Assembly (NCBI GenBank): GCA_015062005.1
Contig: SUVL01000003.1
Span: 1-64,000 of the forward strand
Direction of reading: 5' to 3'
Origin: Akkermansiaceae bacterium
GTDB taxonomy: Bacteria; Verrucomicrobiota; Verrucomicrobiia; Verrucomicrobiales; Akkermansiaceae
DNA: 64,000 bases
The notes under the pieces: generated by a model
Seen by the model: only the letters and a program-made list of their open reading frames with translations
Database searches by the model: none
Told to the model about the DNA's origin: nothing
Part shown: positions 27,396 through 36,594 of the stretch, piece after piece
Layout of the letters: each line of letters begins with the position of its first letter
Position numbering within the stretch: position 1 is the stretch's first letter
Made by a program: the position numbers and the translations under genes

Positions 27396-29084
27396 TGCAT
27401 ACTGCGGGGCAGATTCCTCCTGCTCCACACGAAGGCGCCCCTGGCAGACCTTGACTCCGGTCTCGCTGCGAATGTCTACTGCAACTTCACCCTCCTTGCG
27501 GGTCAGGCGCACCGTCTGCTCGTGGCCGGGAAGAGTCTCGGCTGAAAACTTGAGGCGAACAATTCCCACAACCCGCAGCCCCCAGTAGCGCTCAATGAGC
27601 GTATTGAGGCTCTGCAGAATCACCACCCCCGGCACCAGCGGATAGCCGGGAAAATGCCCGGTGAGGTAGAAGGAATCACGCACGAAGAGCAGTCGGAATA
27701 CCAACTCCTGCGCAGACTTGGTAAGAGGGCGCATGACCGGCAGCTGCAAGCGCTGGGCAAACAAAGAGCGCACCGCAGAGTGCTGCACCTTCCCCTGAGC
27801 ATTGCGGGGCAATTCGCCCACTACCCTCCACTTGCGCGGCAGCAATCCGGGTTCAACCTGGTGGGCAAGCACGCGACGCAGCTCCTTCTTGTATGCAGCA
27901 TACCCATACTTTTGCAGAAGGTCTGTACCCTCCGCGGCGGGTACCACCGCAACGGCCAGCCGATTCACGTTCTGCACGGGGAGCACCAAGGCACATGCCT
28001 GCGCCACCAGGGGCGAAGACGTGAGACACTGTTCCACTTCTGAAAGAGATACACGCTTATCAGCCAGCTTGACGATGCGGTCCACCCGCGGCAGCAAGCA
28101 GAAACGGCCATCCTCCGAAATCTCGGCAGAATCCCCCAGGTGCGCCTTTGTGCCCGCCGGCACTGCCGGGGATGAAATGCGCATTCCCTGTCCCGGGGCG
28201 AGTTCCAGCCTCACCCCCTGGAATGGCTGCCACAGCTGGGTCTCCAGCGGGTAGCGGTAGGCTGCCACCCCGGTTTCAGAACTCCCGAATATCTCCAGCA
28301 GGCGGCCGCCGGTCGTGGCAGATATGGAGGCGGCAACTGCCGGGGACAGCGGAGCCCCTGCGGAAACGAGGCGCACCGGGCGGTGGAGAAAGGAAACCAG
28401 CCCGGCATTCGCAGCCCAGACATTCAGAAACGCGGGCGTTGTAACCAGCCAGATCAGCGCCCCGGGGGTACTCAGATTCTCTACCCGCGACACCCAGGGT
28501 TCGAGTCCGTTAAACGCATCCGTATCCGTCAGGATACAATGGCTCAGGGGCAGTAATAAACCAAAGATGATACCGTAGGCGTGGTAAAACCGCACCGTGG
28601 AAAAGACCTCCTGAACCTCCGTATAATCCGGCAGCACTCCCTCCAGCATCTGTAATTCGGCTTCCAGATGGGCGAATGTGCGAATAATACGCTTGGGAGC
28701 CCCTGTGCTTCCGGAGGTAAAGAACTCCACCACCACTCTCCCGGGCTGTGCCGGTTCAAGTGGAGCAGGTTCTGCCCCTGGGGTCAGTTCATGCACAAAC
28801 ACAACATCCTCCCCTTGCAACTGCCGGCGGATATTCTTGCACAGATTGCCGGGGATAATGGTATAGACTCCGGCATGCAGACAGGCAAACAGACCTACTG
28901 CAAAATCATAATTATCTTCCATGTGCAGCACAGCGCTGTGGGTTCCACGCTGCTGCAAGGCCGCCACCATGCAGGCTACATCCCGTCGGAACGCAGCATA
29001 GTTGACTATCGAATCACGGCGCCGGAATAAATGCAACCCTGGCGATATGGGTTCTGACAACAACTTTGAAGGAAGAATCTTCAT
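27390..29084 (-). CDS. AMP-dependent acyl/aryl ligase fused to a C-terminal ApeI-like hotdog dehydratase domain
   Basis: EFFTSGSTGAPKRIIRT, EIFGSSETG, LPRVDRIVKLADKRVSL, LPRNAQGKVQ; C-terminal DSFYLTGHFPGYPLVPGVVILQS hotdog motif. Confidence 0.88.
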   Translation of the reverse strand: MKILPSKLLSEPISPGLHLFRRRDSIVNYAAFRRDVACMVAALQQRGTHSAVLHMEDNYDFAVGLFACLHAGVYTIIPGNLCKNIRRQLQGEDVVFVHELTPGAEPAPLEPAQPGRVVVEFFTSGSTGAPKRIIRTFAHLEAELQMLEGVLPDYTEVQEVFSTVRFYHAYGIIFGLLLPLSHCILTDTDAFNGLEPWVSRVENLSTPGALIWLVTTPAFLNVWAANAGLVSFLHRPVRLVSAGAPLSPAVAASISATTGGRLLEIFGSSETGVAAYRYPLETQLWQPFQGVRLELAPGQGMRISSPAVPAGTKAHLGDSAEISEDGRFCLLPRVDRIVKLADKRVSLSEVEQCLTSSPLVAQACALVLPVQNVNRLAVAVVPAAEGTDLLQKYGYAAYKKELRRVLAHQVEPGLLPRKWRVVGELPRNAQGKVQHSAVRSLFAQRLQLPVMRPLTKSAQELVFRLLFVRDSFYLTGHFPGYPLVPGVVILQSLNTLIERYWGLRVVGIVRLKFSAETLPGHEQTVRLTRKEGEVAVDIRSETGVKVCQGRLRVEQEESAPQYAL

Positions 29085-29089
29085 AGAAA

Positions 29090-29653
29090 TTATTGACGGA
29101 CACGACGGCGGACCAACCATTCACCAGCCATTAGCAGCCCGATTAACATATACGAAATACAACCGTTGTACCAGGTCCACACCGCCCAACTGCCGATCAG
29201 CGCCGTCAGGCCGGACACTCCGATATTGAAGCAGAAAAAGCCCACCCAGACCCAGGTCACCTTGCGGCAGTAGGAAACCGCCCCTGGGGGAAGCGGGGCG
29301 TCTCCTCGCTGGGCCATGGCAGCAAAGCGCTCCACCACAGTCGGCGGATTAAGCAGAGACCCGGCAAACTGCACCAGCAGAAGCCCGCTGACCAGAATGG
29401 GATAAAGCTTGAAGAAATCCGGGCTGTCCGTTGCCAGAACTGCGGAAAACAACAGAATAAGCACTGCAGGGCTGAGCAGCCGGACCAGGCGGCGGTCCCG
29501 CACCCAGCGGATAAGGCACACCACCACCAGCACCGGCAAAACAGCCAGGCAGATGTGCTGTAACTGCTCCCGGTATGAGCTCAGTACCCACAACACCAGA
29601 AGGGGGTACAGGATGGAGCAGATACCCCCCAGCACTCTCAGTGTGCGCATCAT
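29090..29653 (-). CDS. Small polytopic membrane protein (APE-cluster type)
   Basis: Several TM segments, SGLLLVQFAGSLLNPPTVVERFAAM, KVTWVWVGFFCFNI; between ACP and ligase genes. Confidence 0.75.
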   Translation of the reverse strand: MMRTLRVLGGICSILYPLLVLWVLSSYREQLQHICLAVLPVLVVVCLIRWVRDRRLVRLLSPAVLILLFSAVLATDSPDFFKLYPILVSGLLLVQFAGSLLNPPTVVERFAAMAQRGDAPLPPGAVSYCRKVTWVWVGFFCFNIGVSGLTALIGSWAVWTWYNGCISYMLIGLLMAGEWLVRRRVRQ

Positions 29654-29901
29654 GCTGCGCCGACTGCTGCCTTGCTTATCACATCCAGCAGGTCGCCGTA
29701 ATTCCGGACCAATTTGAAATCCTCGGCCTGGAGACTGATGCCGTACTCCTTCTGCACCCGCACCACGATATCCACGGCATCGATGCTGTCCAGGTCAAAA
29801 GTCTCAAAAATATTCGTTTCTTCATTCAGGATGCTCACATCGCAATCGAATTCACTTTCGAGCACCTGGCGCACATACTGGTCTACTTCCTGTCGGGTCA
29901 T
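29650..29901 (-). CDS. Acyl carrier protein
   Basis: 83 aa with ETFDLDSIDAVDIVV phosphopantetheine site. Confidence 0.9.
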   Translation of the reverse strand: MTRQEVDQYVRQVLESEFDCDVSILNEETNIFETFDLDSIDAVDIVVRVQKEYGISLQAEDFKLVRNYGDLLDVISKAAVGAA

Positions 29902-29915
29902 ATTTCTGTTGGATA

Positions 29916-30197
29916 TTACCGGTTGTCTGCGACAAAACGGGCCAGCGAGGCCACATTGGCAAAGTGTTTATCAACGTCCTGAGTCTCCTGATTCAGGGCC
30001 ACCTGATAGCGACGCTTCAGCGCCACCCCAAGCTCCATGGCATCGATGGAATCCAGCCCCAGTCCATCCTCGCTGAATAACGGCATCTCCGGCTTGATAT
30101 CCTCCGGCTGCACATCTTCCAGTTCCAACGCATCAACAATAAGCTGCTGCAGTTCGGTAATCAAAAGCTCTTCTCTCTGTGTGTTGTCGTCACTCAT
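29916..30197 (-). CDS. Acyl carrier protein
   Basis: EDGLGLDSIDAMELGVAL phosphopantetheine site. Confidence 0.9.
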   Translation of the reverse strand: MSDDNTQREELLITELQQLIVDALELEDVQPEDIKPEMPLFSEDGLGLDSIDAMELGVALKRRYQVALNQETQDVDKHFANVASLARFVADNR

Positions 30198-30210
30198 GGG
30201 GGCACACATT

Positions 30211-31053
30211 CTAACAACTCTTTACCTGCATGTCAATTCCCGCTTGCAGAGCTTCAGCGACATAACTATTTTCGGCGAATGTTCTGAAATGCTCCACCTC
30301 CCTCTTGAATTCTTCCAGAGCCTCCGGGCGGGTGCGGGTGGTTTCAATGGTGAGCATGGCCCCCGGAGCCAGGATACCGGGAATGAAGCGGGCAAAATCC
30401 AGCATCCCGTGCCCGAGCCGCGTGTGGTCATCAATGAGCAGCTCCGGGGACTTCATATCTGCCAGGTGATACATGACGGGGTGCAGGCTGTTCATCTCAT
30501 GCAGCATGCTCATCTGCTCCTGCTGCATATAATTGGCCGCACAGAGGGCATGAGGAATATCGAGGCAGAACCCGCAGCCGGCCACCTGCAAGACATGTCG
30601 GATTTCCTCCACGGAAGCCCCGCGACATTCCAGGATGCTCCCCTCATTCCGGGTGATGGCCGGTTTATTCTCAATCAGAGCACGGGGTTCATGCAGAGCT
30701 GCCAGCTGCCGGGCCGTTTCCGCAATGCAGCCGAAGGTTCCCCCGTGAAAAATGATGTACCGCGCCTCCAGCGCATCAGCAAAGCGGCGCATTTCATCAT
30801 AAATTCTGCGGTTTGCTGCGGTGCAATCCTCCCTGGCCAGATTGAAGCCATGCTTGAAATGAGCTGCGTGAACCACGCAGGGGATTCCCAGCGCTTTCCA
30901 CCCGGGCAGCGTATCGGCAGTGCCAGGCACCGCATACAGCTCCAGATAATCATACACCCCGGCATCATACAAGCGCCGCGCCTCACGCTGGCACACGCCT
31001 GTGTTCACCGACCACAATTTCAGGCCTATCTGATATCCCGGCACCGCACTCAT
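30211..31053 (-). CDS. Xylose-isomerase/endonuclease IV-like TIM-barrel protein
   Basis: VVHAAHF, IIFHGGTFG, ALIENKPA, FCLDIPHAL, YHLADMKSPELLIDDHTRLGHG, TIETTR: metal-ligand pattern of the AP-endonuclease 2/sugar isomerase superfamily. Confidence 0.75.
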   Translation of the reverse strand: MSAVPGYQIGLKLWSVNTGVCQREARRLYDAGVYDYLELYAVPGTADTLPGWKALGIPCVVHAAHFKHGFNLAREDCTAANRRIYDEMRRFADALEARYIIFHGGTFGCIAETARQLAALHEPRALIENKPAITRNEGSILECRGASVEEIRHVLQVAGCGFCLDIPHALCAANYMQQEQMSMLHEMNSLHPVMYHLADMKSPELLIDDHTRLGHGMLDFARFIPGILAPGAMLTIETTRTRPEALEEFKREVEHFRTFAENSYVAEALQAGIDMQVKSC

Positions 31054-31066
31054 AAAAAACGTCAAT

Positions 31067-31915
31067 TCAAGCTAGCGGAGCATCCGACACCGTGGCACCG
31101 GTCATGATGTCGTGCTGTTCGATGAGGTCAGATTGCATCTTGCGCCCTGCGACGTCCACCAGGCGGCAGACGGATTTCCCGAGGCACGCGGATTCGTAGC
31201 GCTGAATCCAATCCTGCGCCTGCGGGGAAGAAACCGACTCCGAATCCACCGGCCGGGGATAGCCCGGCACGCCCACGCGGTATGGCTTGGGGGTGAGGCG
31301 GGCGCGCCAGCATTGCTGGCGGGTGCAGAGCGATTCATACAAGGGGTCGGCATGCAGCAGGCGGCATATCCGGTGCATCCGTTCGGAATCCGGCGCCAGT
31401 TCCCTGCCCGTCAGCATGACACGCCAGCCATTGTGCGTGCGGTACAGGCGGGCGCCCAGCGATTCATCCGCCGCGCACATATCACGCAGCGTCTGGAGCA
31501 GCTTTTCCTCCGGCGTGGTCTTTCTGCCGAAGAGGCCTTTCAGCCTATCCCCCAGCGAGAGCGGGAAATCATCCACATCCACAAAGCAGAGGGTAGTGCT
31601 GTTGAGCACCTGCACCCCATAGCGATTGCGAGTGATAATATTCTCCGCATCCACCTGCTCCACCACCGGCTCCAGCAGCAGGGTGGAGTATTCCTCCGAC
31701 TTCAGCTCATCCAGTGCGCGCAGGCGGGCGCAGTGTTCAGCCACCGCCTCCTCGCTTACCCCGCGCCGCGCGGCAAACTCAGAGCGGATGCGGAAGCGCT
31801 CCTCCAGTCGCTCCCGCGCCTCGCTCATCGAGCAGTACGATATGCCGCGCAATTTCCACAGCGAACCATCGCTGCCCCTGCGCCTCTCTGTAACCCAGTA
31901 GGGAGGAATCTTCAT
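31067..31915 (-). CDS. Conserved hypothetical protein
   Basis: ORF of 282 aa; FVDVDDFPLSLGD, LYRTHNGWRVMLTGR, RARLTPKPYRVGV; 13 bp upstream of the TIM-barrel gene. Confidence 0.6.
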   Translation of the reverse strand: MKIPPYWVTERRRGSDGSLWKLRGISYCSMSEARERLEERFRIRSEFAARRGVSEEAVAEHCARLRALDELKSEEYSTLLLEPVVEQVDAENIITRNRYGVQVLNSTTLCFVDVDDFPLSLGDRLKGLFGRKTTPEEKLLQTLRDMCAADESLGARLYRTHNGWRVMLTGRELAPDSERMHRICRLLHADPLYESLCTRQQCWRARLTPKPYRVGVPGYPRPVDSESVSSPQAQDWIQRYESACLGKSVCRLVDVAGRKMQSDLIEQHDIMTGATVSDAPLA

Positions 31916-32014
31916 AATCCGGATGATATTCCCCAGCCCACTCCAAGTCAACAAAAAACGGGAAGTTCTCTGCATTTGCTTGACCTGCCGGCCATTTACT
32001 GTATCCTATTGACG

Positions 32015-32965
32015 ATGAAAGTCAGCATCCAATCGCCCGCCACAAAGAAATTCATTTCCTTGTATATTCCGCTTGAGGGCAGGATTTATTCTGAAAGCGG
32101 GCAAATGATTGCCACCCTGGAGTACCGCCATAGCAGTGATTGCTTTCCGAGGCTTTCAATTCAGATGGGTGAGAATACCATCGAAATACGCTCCGATTGC
32201 CGGACAGGCAGCAAGGGTGAAATCTGCTTCAATGGCTCCCGGCGTGGTCGTTTCGACTGCACCATCAGCCACTACCCGATGTTCTTTGACAAAACGGGGC
32301 GCAGGATTCTGCATATGGAGACCGATGACTCAGACCGGCGTTTTCTCTGGGCTTTCCGCAATGGATTCAGCAAGAAAGAAGCAAAGGCCTACGCCGCCGC
32401 GCGTCATGCCTTGCTCGTCGGGCCCGATTATGTGCTGGCTTCCATCAACTCCGGCGTGTACAGGCCGGATTCTCGCATGAACAACTCGCTCTACCCCCTG
32501 ATGAACGAATCGGACGAGCAAATATGGGCCGCCCAATCCACCGAAACGCAGCTACTCATTCTGACAGGGGCCTGCTGGTGGCTGTGCTACGGTCTGCATT
32601 ATGCCAGCAAAGAAAGTGAGCACGCGGTCAGGAGCTGGGATGTTCAGGTAAACGTGCCCTCGACACGCTGTCTGGAGGGGCGGCTCACCCTCAATCCGGA
32701 GCACCTGCCACCTGTGAACGCCAGAACGGAATACCTTGCCACTCACCCGCTCATTGCCGGCATCTGGCTGGTATGCGGGCTGATGCTGGGGCTGGTTATC
32801 CTGCCGCTCCGCCAGCAGGAGTTCAATGCGGACTGCCTGGCGGCCACCATCTATACCTCACTCATTCCGGCCATCTGGCTTGCGGTTCGCCACTTACTCA
32901 GCAAAAACTCTGCAAAAAAGATTAAGGAGATTGAAATTCAGATTAACTCTGCAAATCAAGCTTGA
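32015..32965 (+). CDS. Hypothetical protein with C-terminal TM segments
   Basis: Internal ATG preceded by ttgacc-N17-tatcct; hydrophobic LIAGIWLVCGLMLGLVILPL. Confidence 0.55.
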   Translation: MKVSIQSPATKKFISLYIPLEGRIYSESGQMIATLEYRHSSDCFPRLSIQMGENTIEIRSDCRTGSKGEICFNGSRRGRFDCTISHYPMFFDKTGRRILHMETDDSDRRFLWAFRNGFSKKEAKAYAAARHALLVGPDYVLASINSGVYRPDSRMNNSLYPLMNESDEQIWAAQSTETQLLILTGACWWLCYGLHYASKESEHAVRSWDVQVNVPSTRCLEGRLTLNPEHLPPVNARTEYLATHPLIAGIWLVCGLMLGLVILPLRQQEFNADCLAATIYTSLIPAIWLAVRHLLSKNSAKKIKEIEIQINSANQA

Positions 32966-33389
32966 AATACACCCAGCCGGTAGAGGGGGAGAACACCACC
33001 TCCCCGCTCCTCTTCGTGCGCCACAGCAGCAACCGGATTTCCTCGCTGCTCATCCAATCGCTCACGGTCTCCCCGGTGTAGGTCTCGTACCCCTGCGGGT
33101 TTGCGGGTATTCCATTCCCGGGCAAAGCCTCGGGAGCAAGTCTGAATGCACCTTCGATGCAGTATTCGGCATCCTGCCGTGGAATGCTCCGTGATTTCTG
33201 CACATCCTCCCCGGTGAGCTTATCAAGAACTGCCCAGGAAGCCTCTGCAACATCATCCATCTCCACACGAAACAGCTTGCAGACCGTTACCTTCTTCTCC
33301 CCCGAATCCTCCGTTACCACATAAACCACGGCAAGCACCAGAACTAGCGCAAGTAACCATTTCAGCACAACTCTCTTCGTGGCGGGCAT
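32943..33389 (-). CDS. Hypothetical single-TM protein
   Basis: VVLKWLLALVLVLAVVYVV anchor; tail-to-tail overlap with the preceding gene. Confidence 0.5.
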   Translation of the reverse strand: MPATKRVVLKWLLALVLVLAVVYVVTEDSGEKKVTVCKLFRVEMDDVAEASWAVLDKLTGEDVQKSRSIPRQDAEYCIEGAFRLAPEALPGNGIPANPQGYETYTGETVSDWMSSEEIRLLLWRTKRSGEVVFSPSTGWVYFKLDLQS

Positions 33390-33512
33390 ACTCAGGAACT
33401 GTACATCACTCACAGTCTCACAGTCAAGTGCCTTTCCTGATTTCGTGCAAAAATCTGCATGGCAGCATTGCGGCTTGCACATGAGGGGGAATGGTGGTAT
33501 GCTGGCCGCGTT

Positions 33513-34877
33513 ATGTGGACAGGACGTTTTTCACAGCCTACGGCAGATTTGGTATTGGAGTACGGTGAATCCGTTTCCTACGACTGGAAGCTTTATGAAC
33601 ACGACATTGCCGGCTCCACGGCGCATGCCCGCGCCCAGCTGAAAGCTGGCATGCTCACGCAGGATGAGTTCGATGCCATTGCCAACGGCCTGCAGGAGAT
33701 TCTGGCCGACATCAAGGCCGGCAACTTCAGCTGGAGCATGAAACTCGAGGATGTGCACATGAACATCGAAAGCGAGCTGACCCGCCGCATCGGGGCCCCC
33801 GGTGCCAAGCTGCACACCGCCCGCTCCCGCAATGACCAGGTAGCCACCGATACGCGCCTGTACTGCCGCGCCCAGATTGATGTGACTCTGGAGCTGCTCA
33901 AGGATATGCAGCGAGCCCTGGTGCAGAAAGCTTCCCAATATGCGGAGGTCCGCATTCCCGGTTACACCCACCTGCAGCGCGCCCAGCCGGTCACCATCGG
34001 TCACCACCTGCTGGCCTATGTGGAGATGCTGGACCGCGATGCCGCCCGCCTGGCCGATTGCCGCCGCCGCGTGAACGTGAGCCCGCTGGGCAGCGGCGCC
34101 ATTGCCGGCAGCACCATCAACCTGGACCGCGCGGGTATCGCCGCCGAGCTGGGCTTTGATTCCGTGAGCGAAAACTCCATGGATGCCATCGCCGACCGCG
34201 ACTACATCATGGAAACACTCTTCGACCTCTCCCTCATCGGCACCCATCTTTCCCGCCTGAGCGAAGACCTGGTGCTGTGGAGCAGCGCTGAGTTCGGCTA
34301 CTGCACACTGAGCGATGCCCACACCACGGGCTCCAGCCTCATGCCGCAGAAGAAGAACCCGGACGTGTGCGAGCTGACCCGCGGCAAGAGCGGCCGGCTG
34401 TACGGCAACCTGGTGAGCGTGATGGTGGCCGTGAAGGGGCTGCCCCTCACCTACAACCGCGACCTGCAGGAAGACAAGGAGCCCCTCTTCGATTCCTTCG
34501 AGACGGTGAGCCTTGCCCTGCGTGTGAATGCCGAGATGGTGGCTGCCATGCGCATCAACCCCGACCGCTGCGCCGCCGCTGTGAGCGACCCCCTGCTCCT
34601 CGCCACCGACCTGGCCGATTACCTGGTGCGCCGCGGCGTGCCCTTCCGCAAGGCTCATGAGCTCGTGGGCAAGGCTGTGGCAGTCTCCGTGGGTACCGGC
34701 ACCCCGCTCAATGAACTGAGCCTGGAGGAGTTCAAGGAAATCTCCCCGGAATACGGCGAGGACGTACACGAGGTGTTCAACCTGGACCGCGCTTTCTCCC
34801 TGCGCACTAATCCCGGTGCCCCCAGTGCAGACAACACCGCCCGCCGTATCGCCTACTGGCAGAACAAACTCGCCTGA
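33513..34877 (+). CDS. argH: Argininosuccinate lyase
   Basis: MWTGRFSQPTADLVLEYGESVSYDWKLYEHDIAGSTAHA; GSSLMPQKKNPD signature. Confidence 0.96.
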   Translation: MWTGRFSQPTADLVLEYGESVSYDWKLYEHDIAGSTAHARAQLKAGMLTQDEFDAIANGLQEILADIKAGNFSWSMKLEDVHMNIESELTRRIGAPGAKLHTARSRNDQVATDTRLYCRAQIDVTLELLKDMQRALVQKASQYAEVRIPGYTHLQRAQPVTIGHHLLAYVEMLDRDAARLADCRRRVNVSPLGSGAIAGSTINLDRAGIAAELGFDSVSENSMDAIADRDYIMETLFDLSLIGTHLSRLSEDLVLWSSAEFGYCTLSDAHTTGSSLMPQKKNPDVCELTRGKSGRLYGNLVSVMVAVKGLPLTYNRDLQEDKEPLFDSFETVSLALRVNAEMVAAMRINPDRCAAAVSDPLLLATDLADYLVRRGVPFRKAHELVGKAVAVSVGTGTPLNELSLEEFKEISPEYGEDVHEVFNLDRAFSLRTNPGAPSADNTARRIAYWQNKLA

Positions 34878-34905
34878 TAAACCAGATGATACTTTTCTAA
34901 CAACA

Positions 34906-34940
34906 CAGTGCTCACCCCTATTGGTGGGCACTGTGTTTAA
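34906..34940 (+). terminator. Probable terminator hairpin after argH
   Basis: cagtgctcacccctattggtgggcactgtgttt. Confidence 0.6.
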
Positions 34941-35041
34941 GTCTGGCCCAGAGTGCGGATTCTTCCACGCAATACGGTTTTTAAGCTTGCCTTTTCTACT
35001 GCAAAAATGCAGTATAGAGACATCTTCCCTATTCTTTTCTG

Positions 35042-36532
35042 ATGAATACAACAACAACCAAAATCGGTCTTATTCAAACAGCCCCGCTACCCGGAGATTT
35101 TTCCAACAACCTGCGCGCCATTGTGCAAGGGTACCGGGAATGTCTGGAGCACGGTGCTGATATTGTCATTGCCCCTGCGGCAGCCCTGTGCGGGCTGGAA
35201 CCACGCAGTCTGGCATCGCGACGCTCCTTCATCGCCCAGACCCGGGCTGCCCTGGATACCCTTTCACGAGAGCTGGGCAATGCCCCGCTCCTGCTGGCCG
35301 CATACACCATGATGGTGAACGATGATGAAATATACGTGGGTCTTGTCGGCGAGGATGATGAGATGGATGCCTCCATGCAGGAAAAAGACCAGAGCGTCAT
35401 TCTGACTCCATACCTGCTTGAAAAGGATTGCGTCACTGAACTGGAGAACTGCAGCACGGTCACTATTAACGGCAAAACCTACTTCACCGAAACCAGCGAT
35501 GAAGAACTCCTGCCGGACGAGGAATTTGATTTCATGGTGCGTCTGCCGAATAATCCCTGGTACGCCGGGGCCGCAAGAGACGATGCAGAAACCCGGAAAT
35601 GGGAAGCGCGCATGTCCGGCACCACCGTCATCTGCTGCCGTCCGGTCGGCACCGTGGGGGGCAATGTATACGGCGGCGGCTCTGGAGTATATAGTGCAGA
35701 AGGGCAGACTCTCCTGCGCCTGCCCTTCTTTGAAAGCGCAGCAAAAGTCGTAGACATAGCCCGCACGGCAGCGCCGGTGCTGAACCTGCCGGAGGCGGAG
35801 GAACTACTGACCAGTGCGCTGGAACGCGGCATCCGGGACAACGTGCGCAACAATTGCTTCAGCGGGGTATGCATTCCACTGGATCACCCACACTCAGCCC
35901 TGCTTGGAGTCCTCTGCGTGGAAGCCCTCGGTGCAGCCAACGTGTGCGGCATCACCTTTGAGGCCGATGCTTCCCTTGCCGACAAGCTCGGAATCAACTG
36001 CTTCCGCCCCCATACAGAGGAACTGGCAGCGGCTGCAAAAGCAGCACTCGGCGGAGAGGAATCCGCAGCGCTGACGGAACGGCTCCGTAGTGCCATTGCC
36101 ATCACTCACGCGGAATCCCGCGGCATGATGTACTGCAGCCCGCTGGGGCGCCGTGAAATCATGCTTGGGGAATTCCATATGTATGGTCTGAGCGCCGGGC
36201 ACCTGGCACCGCTTGGCAATCTGTATGATGTGGATATCTACCTGCTCAGCGAGCGTTTCCGCGAGGAATACAGCGACGTATTCGGCAGCATAACCGAACC
36301 GCCGCACGGAGTCACCAACCGCATCATCCACGAACTGGCCGACCTCAACACCCCCCCCTCAGTTCTGGTGAGGGAAGAAATGAACTACCTCTTCAAGGAA
36401 AACGATGTGAGACTGATACAGCGTAAGCTGATGGCATCGGCCATCAAGCGCACGCAGCTTCCCATCATCCTGCATGTTGATGCACCGATTGAGCAGCTGT
36501 CATTTCCGCTAGCCAACCGGCTCAACGACTAA
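35042..36532 (+). CDS. Glutamine-dependent NAD+ synthetase homologue with degenerate active sites (putative pseudoenzyme)
   Basis: Nitrilase-like N-domain and NAD-synthase-like C-domain (EFHMYGLSAGHLAPLGNLYDVDIYLLSERF vs canonical YGDMAGG..PIGDLYKT), but canonical catalytic motifs not recognisable. Confidence 0.75.
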   Translation: MNTTTTKIGLIQTAPLPGDFSNNLRAIVQGYRECLEHGADIVIAPAAALCGLEPRSLASRRSFIAQTRAALDTLSRELGNAPLLLAAYTMMVNDDEIYVGLVGEDDEMDASMQEKDQSVILTPYLLEKDCVTELENCSTVTINGKTYFTETSDEELLPDEEFDFMVRLPNNPWYAGAARDDAETRKWEARMSGTTVICCRPVGTVGGNVYGGGSGVYSAEGQTLLRLPFFESAAKVVDIARTAAPVLNLPEAEELLTSALERGIRDNVRNNCFSGVCIPLDHPHSALLGVLCVEALGAANVCGITFEADASLADKLGINCFRPHTEELAAAAKAALGGEESAALTERLRSAIAITHAESRGMMYCSPLGRREIMLGEFHMYGLSAGHLAPLGNLYDVDIYLLSERFREEYSDVFGSITEPPHGVTNRIIHELADLNTPPSVLVREEMNYLFKENDVRLIQRKLMASAIKRTQLPIILHVDAPIEQLSFPLANRLND

Positions 36533-36594
36533 TCATTAGGTATAAGTTATTGAATAACATGAGGGTATGCAGCATCCACACGCTACATACCCTC

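Noticed and set aside
33531-35057. 508-aa minus-strand ORF antisense to argH
   Set aside because: Antisense artefact with low-information composition.
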